Positions 51,680 to 60,493 are shown, counted from the stretch's first letter. The stretch: 64,000 nucleotides of DNA from Treponema berlinense (GCF_900167025.1 NZ_FUXC01000004.1:62001-126000), one strand, 5' to 3'. The notes: generated by a model from the sequence alone, not told the origin. Program-made: numbers and translations.

Positions 51680-52251
51680 ACTTAAAAAATGCAAAAATAA
51701 GAAAAATCGTTTTATTGACGGCAATCGCCTTTCTTGCAGCGATTTACGCCGTTCAACTTGTAACCGGCTCTCGTTCTCCTGTAAAAAACTTTATTTTGCG
51801 GGAAAAACCGGACACAATTATAATCGAAAACTCTTCGCAAACCGTAAAACTTTTTTATGAAGGCGGATTGTGGTACGTAGGTGAAGAAAAAAACAGCGGC
51901 GATGACCAGAAAATCGAAGCTCTGGTAGACGCCATCAAAAACATAAAAACACTCGGAACAGTAAGCCGCTCTCCGGCCGCTTCCGAACTCGACAGGTATG
52001 GTTTTACAGATTCCCAGACACTTACCGTCAAAGCAGAAAAGTCTGGAAAAACAATCCGAACATTAAAAATCGGCAAAAATTCTGAAACAAATCTTTCTTC
52101 TTATATTAGGCTCGACGAAAAACCGGAAACTTTGCTTGCAGACAGAAACCTGCGTTCTATTTTTGAAGTAAAAGCCGAAGACCTTGAACAACAAATTGAA
52201 CAGCCACAGTCTGAACAACCGCAGGCTGAAGAACAAACGTCTGAAAATTAA
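51676..52251 (+). CDS. DUF4340-domain protein, short form
   Basis: The 191-residue protein has an N-terminal TM helix (IRKIVLLTAIAFLAAIYAVQLV), then the DUF4340 strand pattern: KLFYEGGLWYVGEE, EALVDAIKNIKTLGTVSR, LDRYGFTDSQTLTVKAEKS. DUF4340 proteins are usually 300 residues or more; this one is shorter and ends in a Gln/Glu/Pro repeat (EQQIEQPQSEQPQAEEQ). It is the last gene of the GldA-F-G-like operon, which suggests an accessory extracytoplasmic role. Confidence 0.82.
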   Translation: MNLKNAKIRKIVLLTAIAFLAAIYAVQLVTGSRSPVKNFILREKPDTIIIENSSQTVKLFYEGGLWYVGEEKNSGDDQKIEALVDAIKNIKTLGTVSRSPAASELDRYGFTDSQTLTVKAEKSGKTIRTLKIGKNSETNLSSYIRLDEKPETLLADRNLRSIFEVKAEDLEQQIEQPQSEQPQAEEQTSEN

Positions 52252-52263
52252 CGGCATTTAAAA

Positions 52264-52292
52264 CGAAAAACGCGGACTATAAAAAGTCCGCG
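52264..52292 (-). terminator. Terminator of the lipid kinase gene
   Basis: CGCGGACT/AGTCCGCG with a short loop. On the minus strand TTTTTCGTTTT follows; there is no T run on the plus strand. Confidence 0.8.
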
Positions 52293-52316
52293 CATTCGCC
52301 TTAAAAACAACAAAAA

Positions 52317-53237
52317 CTAAAGCAAAATTTTTAGTTTTCGAGCCAGACATTCGTAGTGAATTTTATTCACTTTTCCAAAAAGCTCGCCGTCAGTGTGGCT
52401 AACGTTTGGTTCAGAGGTGAACACATCTACAGTCCGGGCATCTTTCATAAAAAATCCTTTTATTAAATCCTGCCTTGCCGCAAGCAAAAAAGGAAACGCA
52501 ATAAAACACTTCCATTTTGGGATTCTCGCCGCAAGAGTAAACGAGAGTTTTCCGTCATTTGCATTTGCATTTGGCGCCATTGGAACACCTCCGCCCTCGC
52601 ACGGAAAATTCATCGCAGCAAGAAAAATCGCCCTGTCAAATTCCTGGAGTGCTCCGCCGTCAAAGCTCACTTTAAAAGTCGAAGTCTTCATTGTAAAAAG
52701 CGTTTTTACCGTCATAACGGCATAACTGAGAGAATTCAAATGCAGCTTGTTCATTATATTTTTGATTTTTGAGCGGTTAATTTCCGTTCCGACAAGAGCA
52801 TTCAGTCCAAGTCCCGATGAAATTCCAAAAATCCGTCTTCTTCCACCAGACTCGACCATTCCAAGGTCAATTGTTTTTATTCCTGTCGAATTCAAAATCA
52901 TATCGACAACTTTTTCTGTGTTTTTTAAGGGCAAACCCAATCCGCGGCTAAAATCGTTGCCCGAACCAGTAGGAATTACCATAAACTTTAACCGCTCAAA
53001 ACTGCGGATTCCATTCAAAACCTCGTTAATCGTTCCGTCACCGCCAACGACAATCAGGCGAATATCATCATCTTCTTTTTCGCTAATCTGTTCCGCCAAA
53101 ACCGCCGCATAGCCTTTTGTTTCTGGCACAAATTTTTGATATTTTACACCGCGTTCATCTAAAATTTTCTGAACCCTGTTCCAAACTCCGACTGCCTGTC
53201 CTGAGCCACCGTGCTCATTCACTATAAAATAAAACAT
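52317..53237 (-). CDS. Diacylglycerol kinase-like lipid kinase (DagK/YegS family)
   Basis: The 306-residue protein has YFIVNEHGGSGQA, LIVVGGDGTINEVLNGI (the GGDGT nucleotide loop) and FMVIPTGSGNDFSRGL, which are family hallmarks, followed by the C-terminal beta-sandwich with CEGGGVPMAPNANANDGKL. These enzymes phosphorylate diacylglycerol or related lipids. The transcript should be leaderless: TAAAAT (53249-53244) ends 6 bp before the ATG, and TTGAAT lies 17 bp upstream. Confidence 0.9.
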   Translation of the reverse strand: MFYFIVNEHGGSGQAVGVWNRVQKILDERGVKYQKFVPETKGYAAVLAEQISEKEDDDIRLIVVGGDGTINEVLNGIRSFERLKFMVIPTGSGNDFSRGLGLPLKNTEKVVDMILNSTGIKTIDLGMVESGGRRRIFGISSGLGLNALVGTEINRSKIKNIMNKLHLNSLSYAVMTVKTLFTMKTSTFKVSFDGGALQEFDRAIFLAAMNFPCEGGGVPMAPNANANDGKLSFTLAARIPKWKCFIAFPFLLAARQDLIKGFFMKDARTVDVFTSEPNVSHTDGELFGKVNKIHYECLARKLKILL

Positions 53238-53243
53238 TCTTCG

Positions 53244-53272
53244 ATTTTAAAACACAATCTGGTTCAATTCAA
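53244..53272 (-). promoter_or_regulatory. Leaderless promoter of the lipid kinase gene
   Basis: TTGAAT (53272-53267), 17-bp spacer, TAAAAT (53249-53244). The start point is the A of the ATG at 53237. An 8-bp repeat tract abuts the -35. Confidence 0.72.
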
Positions 53273-53273
53273 G

Positions 53274-53306
53274 CAAAACAACAAAACAACAAAACAACAA
53301 AACAGC
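53274..53306. repeat. Tandem CAAAACAA repeat next to a promoter
   Basis: Four copies of CAAAACAA lie directly upstream of the -35 of the lipid kinase promoter. Changes in copy number would move upstream sequence by near one helical turn, as in some phase-variable promoters. Confidence 0.75.
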
Positions 53307-53366
53307 AAAAACAAAAAATTGTGTAAAAAGCCGCTTTTGCGCTCTCCGATTTAGTCTTTTCAAATT

Positions 53367-55352
53367 TTATTTCAGATTTTCAACCTGCTTTAACCAAAGT
53401 TCAACCGACGAATCACTCGGCATACGCCAGTCGCCCCTCGGCGACAGGCTCACAGTTCCAACTTTTACACCGTCAGGCATGCAAGACCTCTTAAACTGCT
53501 GGCCAAAAAACCTTTTATAAAAAATTCTAAGCGTATTTTTTATCGTTTCGTCGCTAAACGGCTCAAGATTTTTCTGTTTAACCGCAATTTTCGCCAGAAA
53601 ATAAATCTTTTCAGGCGAAAAACCGTTTCGCACGCAGTTGTACAGAAAAAAATCGTGCAAAATATACGAGCCGACAGTATTTTCTGTTTTTTGGGCAATT
53701 TTTCCATCTTTGTCGGGCGGTAAAAGTTCAGGACTTACAGGAGTATCAATAATATCATTTAAGGTTTCTGCAAGTTTTTCGTTTTCCTTAAAAACAAAAT
53801 CCGCATAATACTGAACAAGACAGCGCACCAAAGTCTTTGGAATCGAATTATTCACTCCGTAATTGCTCATTTGATCGCCATTGTAAGTGCACCAGCCGAG
53901 CGCAAGTTCAGAAAGGTCGCCAGTTCCAATCAAAATTGCGCCGTGCATGTTAGCCCAGTCAAAAAGAACCTGGGTTCTCTCGCGGGCCTGGGCATTTTCG
54001 TAAGTAACATCGTAAACATCAAGCGCATGCGACAAATCCTTCAAATGACCGCTAGCCGCTTCTTTTATAGAAATTTCTTCAAGCGAAGCCCCGCAACTTT
54101 TTACAAGCATCTTTGCATTTTCGTAAGTGCGCCCAGTAGTTCCAAAACCCGGCATCGTAATTCCAACAATATTGCTCCGCTCTTTTTTTAGAATATCAAA
54201 AGCCCGGCAGGCAACGAGCAGAGCCAAAGTAGAATCAAGTCCGCCAGAAATTCCCACGACAACTTTTTCAACTCCAGTATGCCTTATTCTCTTTGCAAGC
54301 CCCCAGGCCTGCATCTGCGTGATTTCTGCACAACGCGCCCACATTTTTTCCTGAACCTGAGGCACAAAAGGATGTCCGTCAATTTTCCGCTCAAGATTTT
54401 CATTTTTCAAAAAATCTGTGCTTTTTACAGTTATTTCCTGAAATTTTGCCGGCAAAGACTGGTTTGAGCTTTGAGAATTTTTAAAAAAACTGCTATTTTG
54501 CGAAAAAGTTTCCATTCTTATGCGTTCGTGATTTATTTTTTCAATATCAATGTCGCTTATAATAAATTTATTTTTTTCGTCAAAAGGCTTTTTTTCTGCG
54601 AGGAGGCTTCCGTTTTCGGCAATCAATGAATGTCCCGAAAAAACCAAATCCTGTGTCGATTCTCCCATTCCCGCATTTGCATAAACATAGGCACAGACAT
54701 TTTTTGCACTGTTTCCCAAAATCAAGTCTTTCCTGTAAGAAGCCTTTCCAATCACTTCGTTTCCAGCCGAAAGATTGACGATTACATTTGCTCCGTTCAG
54801 ACAAAAAACTGTCGAAGGAGAAAGAGGAACCCAGGCATCTTCGCAGACTTCTGCCGCCAAAACCGCACCTGTAAAACCTGAATCGTCATTTATTTTTAAA
54901 AGTCCGCCAACCGGCCAGTCAAACATTTGCTCATTGCAACCACAACTTGCTTCAAAAGGCGTAAACCAGCGTTTTTCGTAAAATTCGCCGTAATTTGGAA
55001 TAAAAGTTTTCGGATAAATCAGAATTTTTTCGGCATTGCTCAAAAGAGCCGCAACATTGTAAAGAGAACCAGAAAATGAGCGCAACGGCAAACCGACAAA
55101 AACCGCAATTCCCTGAGTATGCGCCAAAATCACGGTCAAAGCGTTTTTTGCACTTTCAAGCAGGAGATTCTGCTCAAAAAGGTCGGCGCAAGTGTAGCCC
55201 GTAATACAAAGTTCCGGAAAAACTGCAATTTGAACACCTTTTTGCTTTAATTCGTCAATGCACCGGCAAATATTCAGCACATTCTGCTCAACGTCTCCAA
55301 CAACAACATCCGGCGAAACAGCCGCAACACGCAAAAACCCAAAATTCTTCAT
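53367..55352 (-). CDS. nadE: Glutamine-dependent NAD+ synthetase
   Basis: NadE makes NAD from deamido-NAD with glutamine as nitrogen donor. The 661-residue protein has an N-terminal nitrilase-type glutaminase (FPELCITGYTCADLF with the Glu, the Lys in LIYPKTFIPNYGEF, and Cys in AEVCEDAWVP) and a C-terminal synthetase with the P-loop VGISGGLDSTLAL and NYGVNNSIPKTLV. The length matches the two-domain form. An extended -10 (TGATATAGT, hexamer 55364-55359) ends 6 bp before the ATG. Confidence 0.95.
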   Translation of the reverse strand: MKNFGFLRVAAVSPDVVVGDVEQNVLNICRCIDELKQKGVQIAVFPELCITGYTCADLFEQNLLLESAKNALTVILAHTQGIAVFVGLPLRSFSGSLYNVAALLSNAEKILIYPKTFIPNYGEFYEKRWFTPFEASCGCNEQMFDWPVGGLLKINDDSGFTGAVLAAEVCEDAWVPLSPSTVFCLNGANVIVNLSAGNEVIGKASYRKDLILGNSAKNVCAYVYANAGMGESTQDLVFSGHSLIAENGSLLAEKKPFDEKNKFIISDIDIEKINHERIRMETFSQNSSFFKNSQSSNQSLPAKFQEITVKSTDFLKNENLERKIDGHPFVPQVQEKMWARCAEITQMQAWGLAKRIRHTGVEKVVVGISGGLDSTLALLVACRAFDILKKERSNIVGITMPGFGTTGRTYENAKMLVKSCGASLEEISIKEAASGHLKDLSHALDVYDVTYENAQARERTQVLFDWANMHGAILIGTGDLSELALGWCTYNGDQMSNYGVNNSIPKTLVRCLVQYYADFVFKENEKLAETLNDIIDTPVSPELLPPDKDGKIAQKTENTVGSYILHDFFLYNCVRNGFSPEKIYFLAKIAVKQKNLEPFSDETIKNTLRIFYKRFFGQQFKRSCMPDGVKVGTVSLSPRGDWRMPSDSSVELWLKQVENLK

Positions 55353-55358
55353 ATAATT

Positions 55359-55364
55359 ACTATA
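55359..55364 (-). promoter_or_regulatory. Extended -10 for a leaderless nadE transcript
   Basis: TGA-TATAGT. The predicted start point is the A of the ATG at 55352. No clear -35, which extended -10 promoters can do without. Confidence 0.55.
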
Positions 55365-55510
55365 TCAAAAAAAACATTATTTTTATGCAAGATTTGCACA
55401 CATCACAAAAAAAAATTATTATCTTTATTGAAGAAAATTTTCTTATAAGGTTAAATTTCGGACAAGATACGCAAACGGAATTCAATCTAAAAACTGAGGA
55501 TAAAAATAAA

Positions 55511-55777
55511 ATGGAAAATCAAAACGATATAAAAAATCAGGAAAAAACCGAAAAACCGGAACTTACAAAAGACATGCTCGTAAGCACGCTTGTAGCATTT
55601 TATCCTGAACTTACCGAACCTCTCATGCTCATGGGAATGCACTGCATAAGTTGTTTTGCTTCTCAAATGGAAACACTCGAAGAAGCGGCAATGGTTCACG
55701 GTTTAAACGCAGACGAAGTTATCGAAGACTTAAAGGATTTTTTACATCAGGCGGAAATTCAAAACGAAGATAAATAA
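55511..55777 (+). CDS. DUF1858-domain protein (redox disulfide type)
   Basis: From MENQNDIKN the product is 88 residues; GAGGA lies 11 bp upstream of this ATG. An in-frame extension from 55385 is AT-rich and unlikely. LTKDMLVSTLVAFYPELTEPLMLMGMHCISCFASQMETLEEAAMVHGL matches DUF1858, with the CxxC (CISC) placed as in the disulfide proteins found near hybrid-cluster proteins. It probably takes part in thiol redox. No related gene is next to it. Confidence 0.85.
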   Translation: MENQNDIKNQEKTEKPELTKDMLVSTLVAFYPELTEPLMLMGMHCISCFASQMETLEEAAMVHGLNADEVIEDLKDFLHQAEIQNEDK

Positions 55778-55800
55778 AAGCGCTCCGAACAATTTTTTTC

Positions 55801-55850
55801 AAAAAAAATCCGAATTTAAGCGAATAATTTTTTAATTCACTCAAATTCGG
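55801..55850 (-). terminator. Terminator of purB
   Basis: CCGAATTT (55810-55817) pairs with AAATTCGG (55843-55850), with extra pairs inside. On the minus strand a T run follows at 55808-55801. Confidence 0.82.
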
Positions 55851-55902
55851 AAAAAAAATTATACGGGCGTTAACCAAAAAAATGCACCGTCCAAGGCGCA
55901 GA

Positions 55903-57324
55903 TTATTTCATCAACTCGCGGTATTTTTTTGCAAGGCGAGCTGATTTTTTTGCAGCAAGTCCGCAGTAGTTTGCAGGATGTTCAAAGAAATTTGCAGGAT
56001 TTTCTACGCCAAGTTTTTCAAGCTGGGTTGTAATATCTGCATATTCTTTTTCGTGAGTTTTAAGCACTTCAAAGAAAGTTTTTCCAGACTTTTCTGCCTC
56101 AAGCGTAATCTGACGGATAATTTCGTGTCCGTCGTTGTATCCGGCTTCGCCAAGAAGAATGTATGCAGGTTCAGCAAGAACGCCACCCTTAACTTTTCCA
56201 CCAGCACTTTCAAGATTTTTTGCCATGTTGTCGCGGTCAGCCTGCAATCCTTTTACGACAGAATTCATTCTGCTTACTGCCATTGTAAAGCCGGCAATAT
56301 AGTCAGTAATAAATCTCTGGCTTGCAGAATTTGAAAGATCGCGCTGATGTTCAGAAATCTGATCCATATAGAAAGTTATTACGCGAGGACACATAGCCTT
56401 CCACAAAGATTTTACGTGTTCAGAGTTCCATGGATTGCGTTTCTGAGGCATTGTCGAAGAGCCAACCTGAGTTGCAGCAAAATATTCAAAAACCTCGCCA
56501 ATTTCTGAACGCTGAAGATTGCGGAGGTCGTCCGCCAAATTGGCAATAATACCGAAGGCAACATTCATCTCAAGCAAGAGGCGAAGAACGTGTTCTGCTT
56601 CTACAAGCTGGTTTGAATATTCAGACGGTTTAAGTCCCAAAAATTCAGTATAAATGCGTTCAAGTTCTTCAGGATCTTTTACAATCATCGAAGGACCGTT
56701 GTAAGAACCAACAGGACCGGCAAGTTTTCCAACCAGGTCGTCAGAAAGTTCTTCGATTTTTAAGATTGATTTACCAAGACGGGCAACAAATTCTGCAATT
56801 TCCCAGCCAAAAGTAATAGGAACAGCGTGCTGACCGTGAGTGCGTCCAACCTGAGGAGTTGCGCTTTCGCGTTCTGCAATGTCGCAAAGATAATTTTCAA
56901 GTTTTTTAAGTTCAGGAAGCACAACATTTTTAGTAACATCGCGCATACGACAAGAAAGAGCCGTATCCAAAATATCAACAGAAGTTGCTCCGAGGTGAAT
57001 AAGAGGTCCGATTTTAGAATCAACCTTCGTCTTCATCACGTTTACAAGAGCGCGGATATTGTGCTTAGTCTTTTCTTCTTCAGCATAAACTTCTTCCGGG
57101 TCAATCGCAGAAGCAACATCGTCAAGTTTTTTAGCAAGTTCGTCAGTAAGCTGGCCGCGAACCTTCAAATGCGCCTTTACAAGAGCCGCCTCGCATTTAG
57201 CGCAAGAACGGATAGAAGCCTGTTCAGAAATATACTGCGACAGTCCGTCAAAAACCGCCTTTTCCGAAATAGAATAGCGGTGGTCGATACAAGAAAGATT
57301 TTCAAAAATGTTACGAGTTTCCAT
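55903..57324 (-). CDS. purB: Adenylosuccinate lyase
   Basis: PurB catalyses two fumarate-releasing steps in purine synthesis. The 473-residue protein has the fumarase-superfamily signature GSSTMPQKRNP, the catalytic His region VGRTHGQHAVPITFG and KTKVDSKIGPLIHLGATSVDILDTA. It is a little longer than the usual 430 or so. The -10 TATAAT (57338-57333) ends 8 bp before the ATG and TTGAGA is 17 bp upstream, so the transcript should be leaderless. Confidence 0.96.
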   Translation of the reverse strand: METRNIFENLSCIDHRYSISEKAVFDGLSQYISEQASIRSCAKCEAALVKAHLKVRGQLTDELAKKLDDVASAIDPEEVYAEEEKTKHNIRALVNVMKTKVDSKIGPLIHLGATSVDILDTALSCRMRDVTKNVVLPELKKLENYLCDIAERESATPQVGRTHGQHAVPITFGWEIAEFVARLGKSILKIEELSDDLVGKLAGPVGSYNGPSMIVKDPEELERIYTEFLGLKPSEYSNQLVEAEHVLRLLLEMNVAFGIIANLADDLRNLQRSEIGEVFEYFAATQVGSSTMPQKRNPWNSEHVKSLWKAMCPRVITFYMDQISEHQRDLSNSASQRFITDYIAGFTMAVSRMNSVVKGLQADRDNMAKNLESAGGKVKGGVLAEPAYILLGEAGYNDGHEIIRQITLEAEKSGKTFFEVLKTHEKEYADITTQLEKLGVENPANFFEHPANYCGLAAKKSARLAKKYRELMK

Positions 57325-57332
57325 AAGACAAA

Positions 57333-57361
57333 ATTATAATAAATTACGCCCAATTTCTCAA
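57333..57361 (-). promoter_or_regulatory. Leaderless promoter of purB
   Basis: TTGAGA (57361-57356), 17-bp spacer, TATAAT (57338-57333). The predicted start is 2 nt before the ATG. Confidence 0.7.
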
Positions 57362-57374
57362 TAAGAAGAAAAAT

Positions 57375-57462
57375 CCGGGCGGTCCGGCACAAAGTGCCGT
57401 CGGGCTTTGCAGGGTTGGCATTGCTCCGCAACGGCTTCGCCGCCCTTCCAATCCCTACCGCA
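57375..57462 (+). repeat. Branched-hairpin repeat, copy 8 (GCGGT/ACCGC end type)
   Basis: Closing arms GCGGT and ACCGC; first hairpin CGGCAC-AAA-GTGCCG; inner stems GGG/CCC and AGGG/CCCT; terminal CGGC-TTC-GCCG. It lies between the divergent purB and pepF promoters. Confidence 0.82.
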
Positions 57463-57483
57463 AAACACAAAAAACGCAATTTA

Positions 57484-57511
57484 TTTACTTTTGCAAAATT
57501 TGTGTTATTAT
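57484..57511 (+). promoter_or_regulatory. Leaderless promoter of pepF
   Basis: TTTACT (57484-57489), 16-bp spacer, TATTAT (57506-57511). The ATG begins 7 bp after the -10. Confidence 0.58.
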
Positions 57512-57518
57512 CTATCGT

Positions 57519-59312
57519 ATGTCTAATTCTTTAATTCCTAATCGCAGCGAAATCCCGGCTTCTGACAAATGGGATCTTTCTACTTTGTATAAAACCAACG
57601 AGGAGTGGGAGGCTGATCTTGCCAAAACTGCTCCTCTCACACAAAAATTCGCCAGTTTTAAGGGCAAACTCAAAGATTCTTCACAATCGCTTTTGAATGC
57701 GCTCAAAGCCTACGAAGAGCTTTTTAAAACCCTCGAAACCGTTTACTGCTACGCAAGCCTTTGCCACACTTCCGACGAAAGCGACAGTTCTTTCCAGGAT
57801 ATGGAAGGCAGAGCGATGATGGCTTATGCAAAAGCCGGCGCAGAAGCCTCGTTTTTTTCTCCGGAACTAATGGCAATTCCTGACGAAAAACTCAACGAAT
57901 GGATTAACCTGCCGGAATTTGCCGACTACAAAATCTTTATTCAAAAAGAACTGCACGAAAAACCTTACGTTTTAAGCGAAAAAGAAGAGAGAATTCTCTC
58001 GCTTGCCGCCGAAGCCTTGCAAACTCCTGACAATGCGTTCAGTTTGCTCGAAAACGTTGACATGGATTTTGAAAGCGTGACTGTAAATGGCAAAGAAGAA
58101 CCTCTAACACAGTCAACTTTTTCTCTTTTAATCAGAAATCCAGACAGAAATGTCCGGAAAGACGCATACAAAAAATTCTATAAGTCGTTCGTAAAACATC
58201 AGAACGTCATTGCTTCGCTTTACGCCGGAAACGTAAATTCTGACATTTTTTATGCACGCGCAAGAGGTTTTAATTCCAGCCTCGAAGCAAGCCTTTATTC
58301 AAACAAAGTTGAACCGGCTGTTTATAAAAATTTAATCGACACTGTTCACAAAAACCTGCCGGCCCTGCACGATTATTACTCGCTCCGAAAAAAAATGCTC
58401 GGTTTGAACGAACTTCGCCATTACGACGTTTATGTTCCGCTCGTAAAAGACGTTGAAACAAAAACAAGTTATGAACAATCCGTAGAAATTTGCCGCAACG
58501 CGCTCGCTCCGCTCGGAAAAGAATATACCGACATTTTGTGCGACGGTCTTTTAAATGGCTGGGTTGACCGCTACGAAAACAAGGGAAAGCGTTCCGGCGC
58601 ATTTAGTTCAGGAGCTTACCGCGGCTATCCGTACATTCTGTTAAATTACAAGGACGATGCAATCCGCGACGTCTTTACAATGGCCCACGAAGGCGGACAC
58701 TCAATGCATTCTTATTTTTCAAAGACAAACAATCCGTTTATGTGCTACGACTACACGATTTTTGAAGCGGAAGTTGCCTCGACTTTTAACGAAGAGCTTG
58801 TCTTTGAATATCTCTTAAAAAACGCAAAAACAAAGGAAATGAAAGCCTACCTTCTGGCAATGCGCGCCGACGACATTCTTGCAACCCTGCACCGGCAGAC
58901 AATGTTTGCAGAATTTGAACTCAAGGCCCATGAACTTGTCGAAAATGGAACTCCTCTCAACGCCGAAATTCTGCGAAAAATCTACCGCGAGCTTTTAGTT
59001 CAATATTTTGGTCCGGAAATGGTCTTTGAAGAAGAAAGCGACATGGAAGGCTTGAGAATTCCTCATTTTTACAATTCTTTCTATGTATATAAATATTCGA
59101 CCGGAATTTCGGCAGCCCTTGCTCTTGCAAAAAGGGTTACGAATGGCGGCGAAAAAGAAAAAGAAGATTATTTTAAATTCTTAAAGTCTGGCGGAAGCCG
59201 TTATCCGCTCGAAAGCTTAAAAATTGCCGGAGTTGATATGTCTTCAACAAAGCCTGTGCAAGACGCATTGGACACTTTTGCACAGATTGTCGATGACTTA
59301 AAAAAACTCTAA
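57519..59312 (+). CDS. pepF: Oligoendopeptidase F (M3 family)
   Basis: The zinc metallopeptidase cuts oligopeptides in the cytoplasm. The 597-residue protein matches PepF: SDKWDLSTLYKTNEEWEADL at the start and the M3 motif MAHEGGHSMHSYFS (HExxH), with Glu in FEAEVASTFNEEL as third ligand and YVYKYSTGISAALALA near the end. The transcript should be leaderless. Confidence 0.95.
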   Translation: MSNSLIPNRSEIPASDKWDLSTLYKTNEEWEADLAKTAPLTQKFASFKGKLKDSSQSLLNALKAYEELFKTLETVYCYASLCHTSDESDSSFQDMEGRAMMAYAKAGAEASFFSPELMAIPDEKLNEWINLPEFADYKIFIQKELHEKPYVLSEKEERILSLAAEALQTPDNAFSLLENVDMDFESVTVNGKEEPLTQSTFSLLIRNPDRNVRKDAYKKFYKSFVKHQNVIASLYAGNVNSDIFYARARGFNSSLEASLYSNKVEPAVYKNLIDTVHKNLPALHDYYSLRKKMLGLNELRHYDVYVPLVKDVETKTSYEQSVEICRNALAPLGKEYTDILCDGLLNGWVDRYENKGKRSGAFSSGAYRGYPYILLNYKDDAIRDVFTMAHEGGHSMHSYFSKTNNPFMCYDYTIFEAEVASTFNEELVFEYLLKNAKTKEMKAYLLAMRADDILATLHRQTMFAEFELKAHELVENGTPLNAEILRKIYRELLVQYFGPEMVFEEESDMEGLRIPHFYNSFYVYKYSTGISAALALAKRVTNGGEKEKEDYFKFLKSGGSRYPLESLKIAGVDMSSTKPVQDALDTFAQIVDDLKKL

Positions 59313-59337
59313 TTTTTTCCCGGACTTTGGATTTTAT

Positions 59338-59440
59338 TAAAGAACGGCAGGTTTTCTGCCGATAATCTAACGGCAATGGTACAGCATTTTTTTGCAGTGC
59401 CTGCCGGAACGTTCATTGAAAAACAGCTGTTCAATGGCGT
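59338..59440 (+). promoter_or_regulatory. Leader region of adenosine deaminase gene with serial hairpins
   Basis: Three dyads follow one another: CGGCAG/CTGCCG, an imperfect hairpin centred on the T tract at 59390, and CATTGAA/TTCAATG. GCCGATAA (59358-59365) with TAAA 16 bp upstream (59338-59341) also looks like a sigma-28 promoter, though it overlaps the first dyad. No T run fits a terminator. It may be a 3'-end structure for pepF or a regulatory leader. Confidence 0.4.
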
Positions 59441-59470
59441 TTTGACAGAAAATTTGCGAGGAACAGAAGT

Positions 59471-60493
59471 ATGGAAAAAAAAGAATTTTATTCATTCTAC
59501 AGAAACATTCCAAAAGCAGAAATTCACATTCACATCGAAGCCGTAATAAGCAAGGAATCGATCAAAAAGCTCTATCTAAAAAAGAACGGAACTGAATTTT
59601 CTGACAGTTCGCTGGAAGAATTATTTTCATACTCGGATCTGAACGGTTTTATTACCGCATTTTTGCAAGTTCAGGATTTATTTACGGAAGTAAGCGATTT
59701 TGACCTTGTTTTTGAAGACTTAAAAAATTATCTTTTGCGAAATGGAATAATCCACTGCGAAGCTTTTTTTGCTCCTTCAGCCTTTATAAAAAAAGGTTTT
59801 TCGTATAAAGAAATGACAAAAAATTTCGCCAAAAACATAAAAAAAATCAAAGACGAAACAGGAATTACAGTCTGGCTCTCTGGAGATGTAAGCCGGACTT
59901 TTGGGCTTGAAAACGCCGAAAACAATTTTAAAATGTTCAGCGAAAATCCATTTGAAGGCTTTATAGGAATCGGACTTGGAGGCGCAGAATCAAAAGGTCC
60001 TTCAAGAGATTTCGGTCCTGTTTTTGAAAAAGCGCTTGCCGCCGGATACCATGCAGTTGCACACGCTGGAGAAGACCAGGGCCCGCAGTCAATCTGGGAT
60101 GCGCTCAAAATCTGCCATGCGCAAAGAATTGGACACGGAATTTCTGCAATCCAGGACGAAAAACTTATGGATTTTTGCGCAGAAAAGCAAATTCCGTTTG
60201 AAGTTGCCCCGACAAGCAACGTTTTTACAAAAAAATTTGTAAAATCTCTTTCAGAACATCCATTCCGTGCTTTTTTTGACCGGGGAATGCTCGTAACTCT
60301 CAACACCGACGATCCGCTTTTCTTCGGAGTTGAACTTTTGGACGAATATTGGAACGCCTACAGCCAGATGAATTTTTCGCACGAAGAACTCAAACAAGTC
60401 ATTCTAAACAGTTTTAAAGCGTCGTTTTTAAGCCAAATAGAAAAAGAAAAAGCCATTTCCGAAGTTGAAAAAGCCTGGAAAAACAAAAAATGA
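59471..60493 (+). CDS. add: Adenosine deaminase-family enzyme
   Basis: The enzyme converts adenosine to inosine. The 340-residue protein has the zinc HxH in IPKAEIHIHIEAV (His19, His21), HAGED (His198, Glu201), RIGHGISAI, and the aspartates of LNTDDPLFF. The usual HLDGs after the second His is IEAV, a variation. GAGG precedes the ATG. Its 3' end overlaps by 4 bp a second gene with the same fold but lost catalytic residues, suggesting a pair of products. Confidence 0.9.
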   Translation: MEKKEFYSFYRNIPKAEIHIHIEAVISKESIKKLYLKKNGTEFSDSSLEELFSYSDLNGFITAFLQVQDLFTEVSDFDLVFEDLKNYLLRNGIIHCEAFFAPSAFIKKGFSYKEMTKNFAKNIKKIKDETGITVWLSGDVSRTFGLENAENNFKMFSENPFEGFIGIGLGGAESKGPSRDFGPVFEKALAAGYHAVAHAGEDQGPQSIWDALKICHAQRIGHGISAIQDEKLMDFCAEKQIPFEVAPTSNVFTKKFVKSLSEHPFRAFFDRGMLVTLNTDDPLFFGVELLDEYWNAYSQMNFSHEELKQVILNSFKASFLSQIEKEKAISEVEKAWKNKK

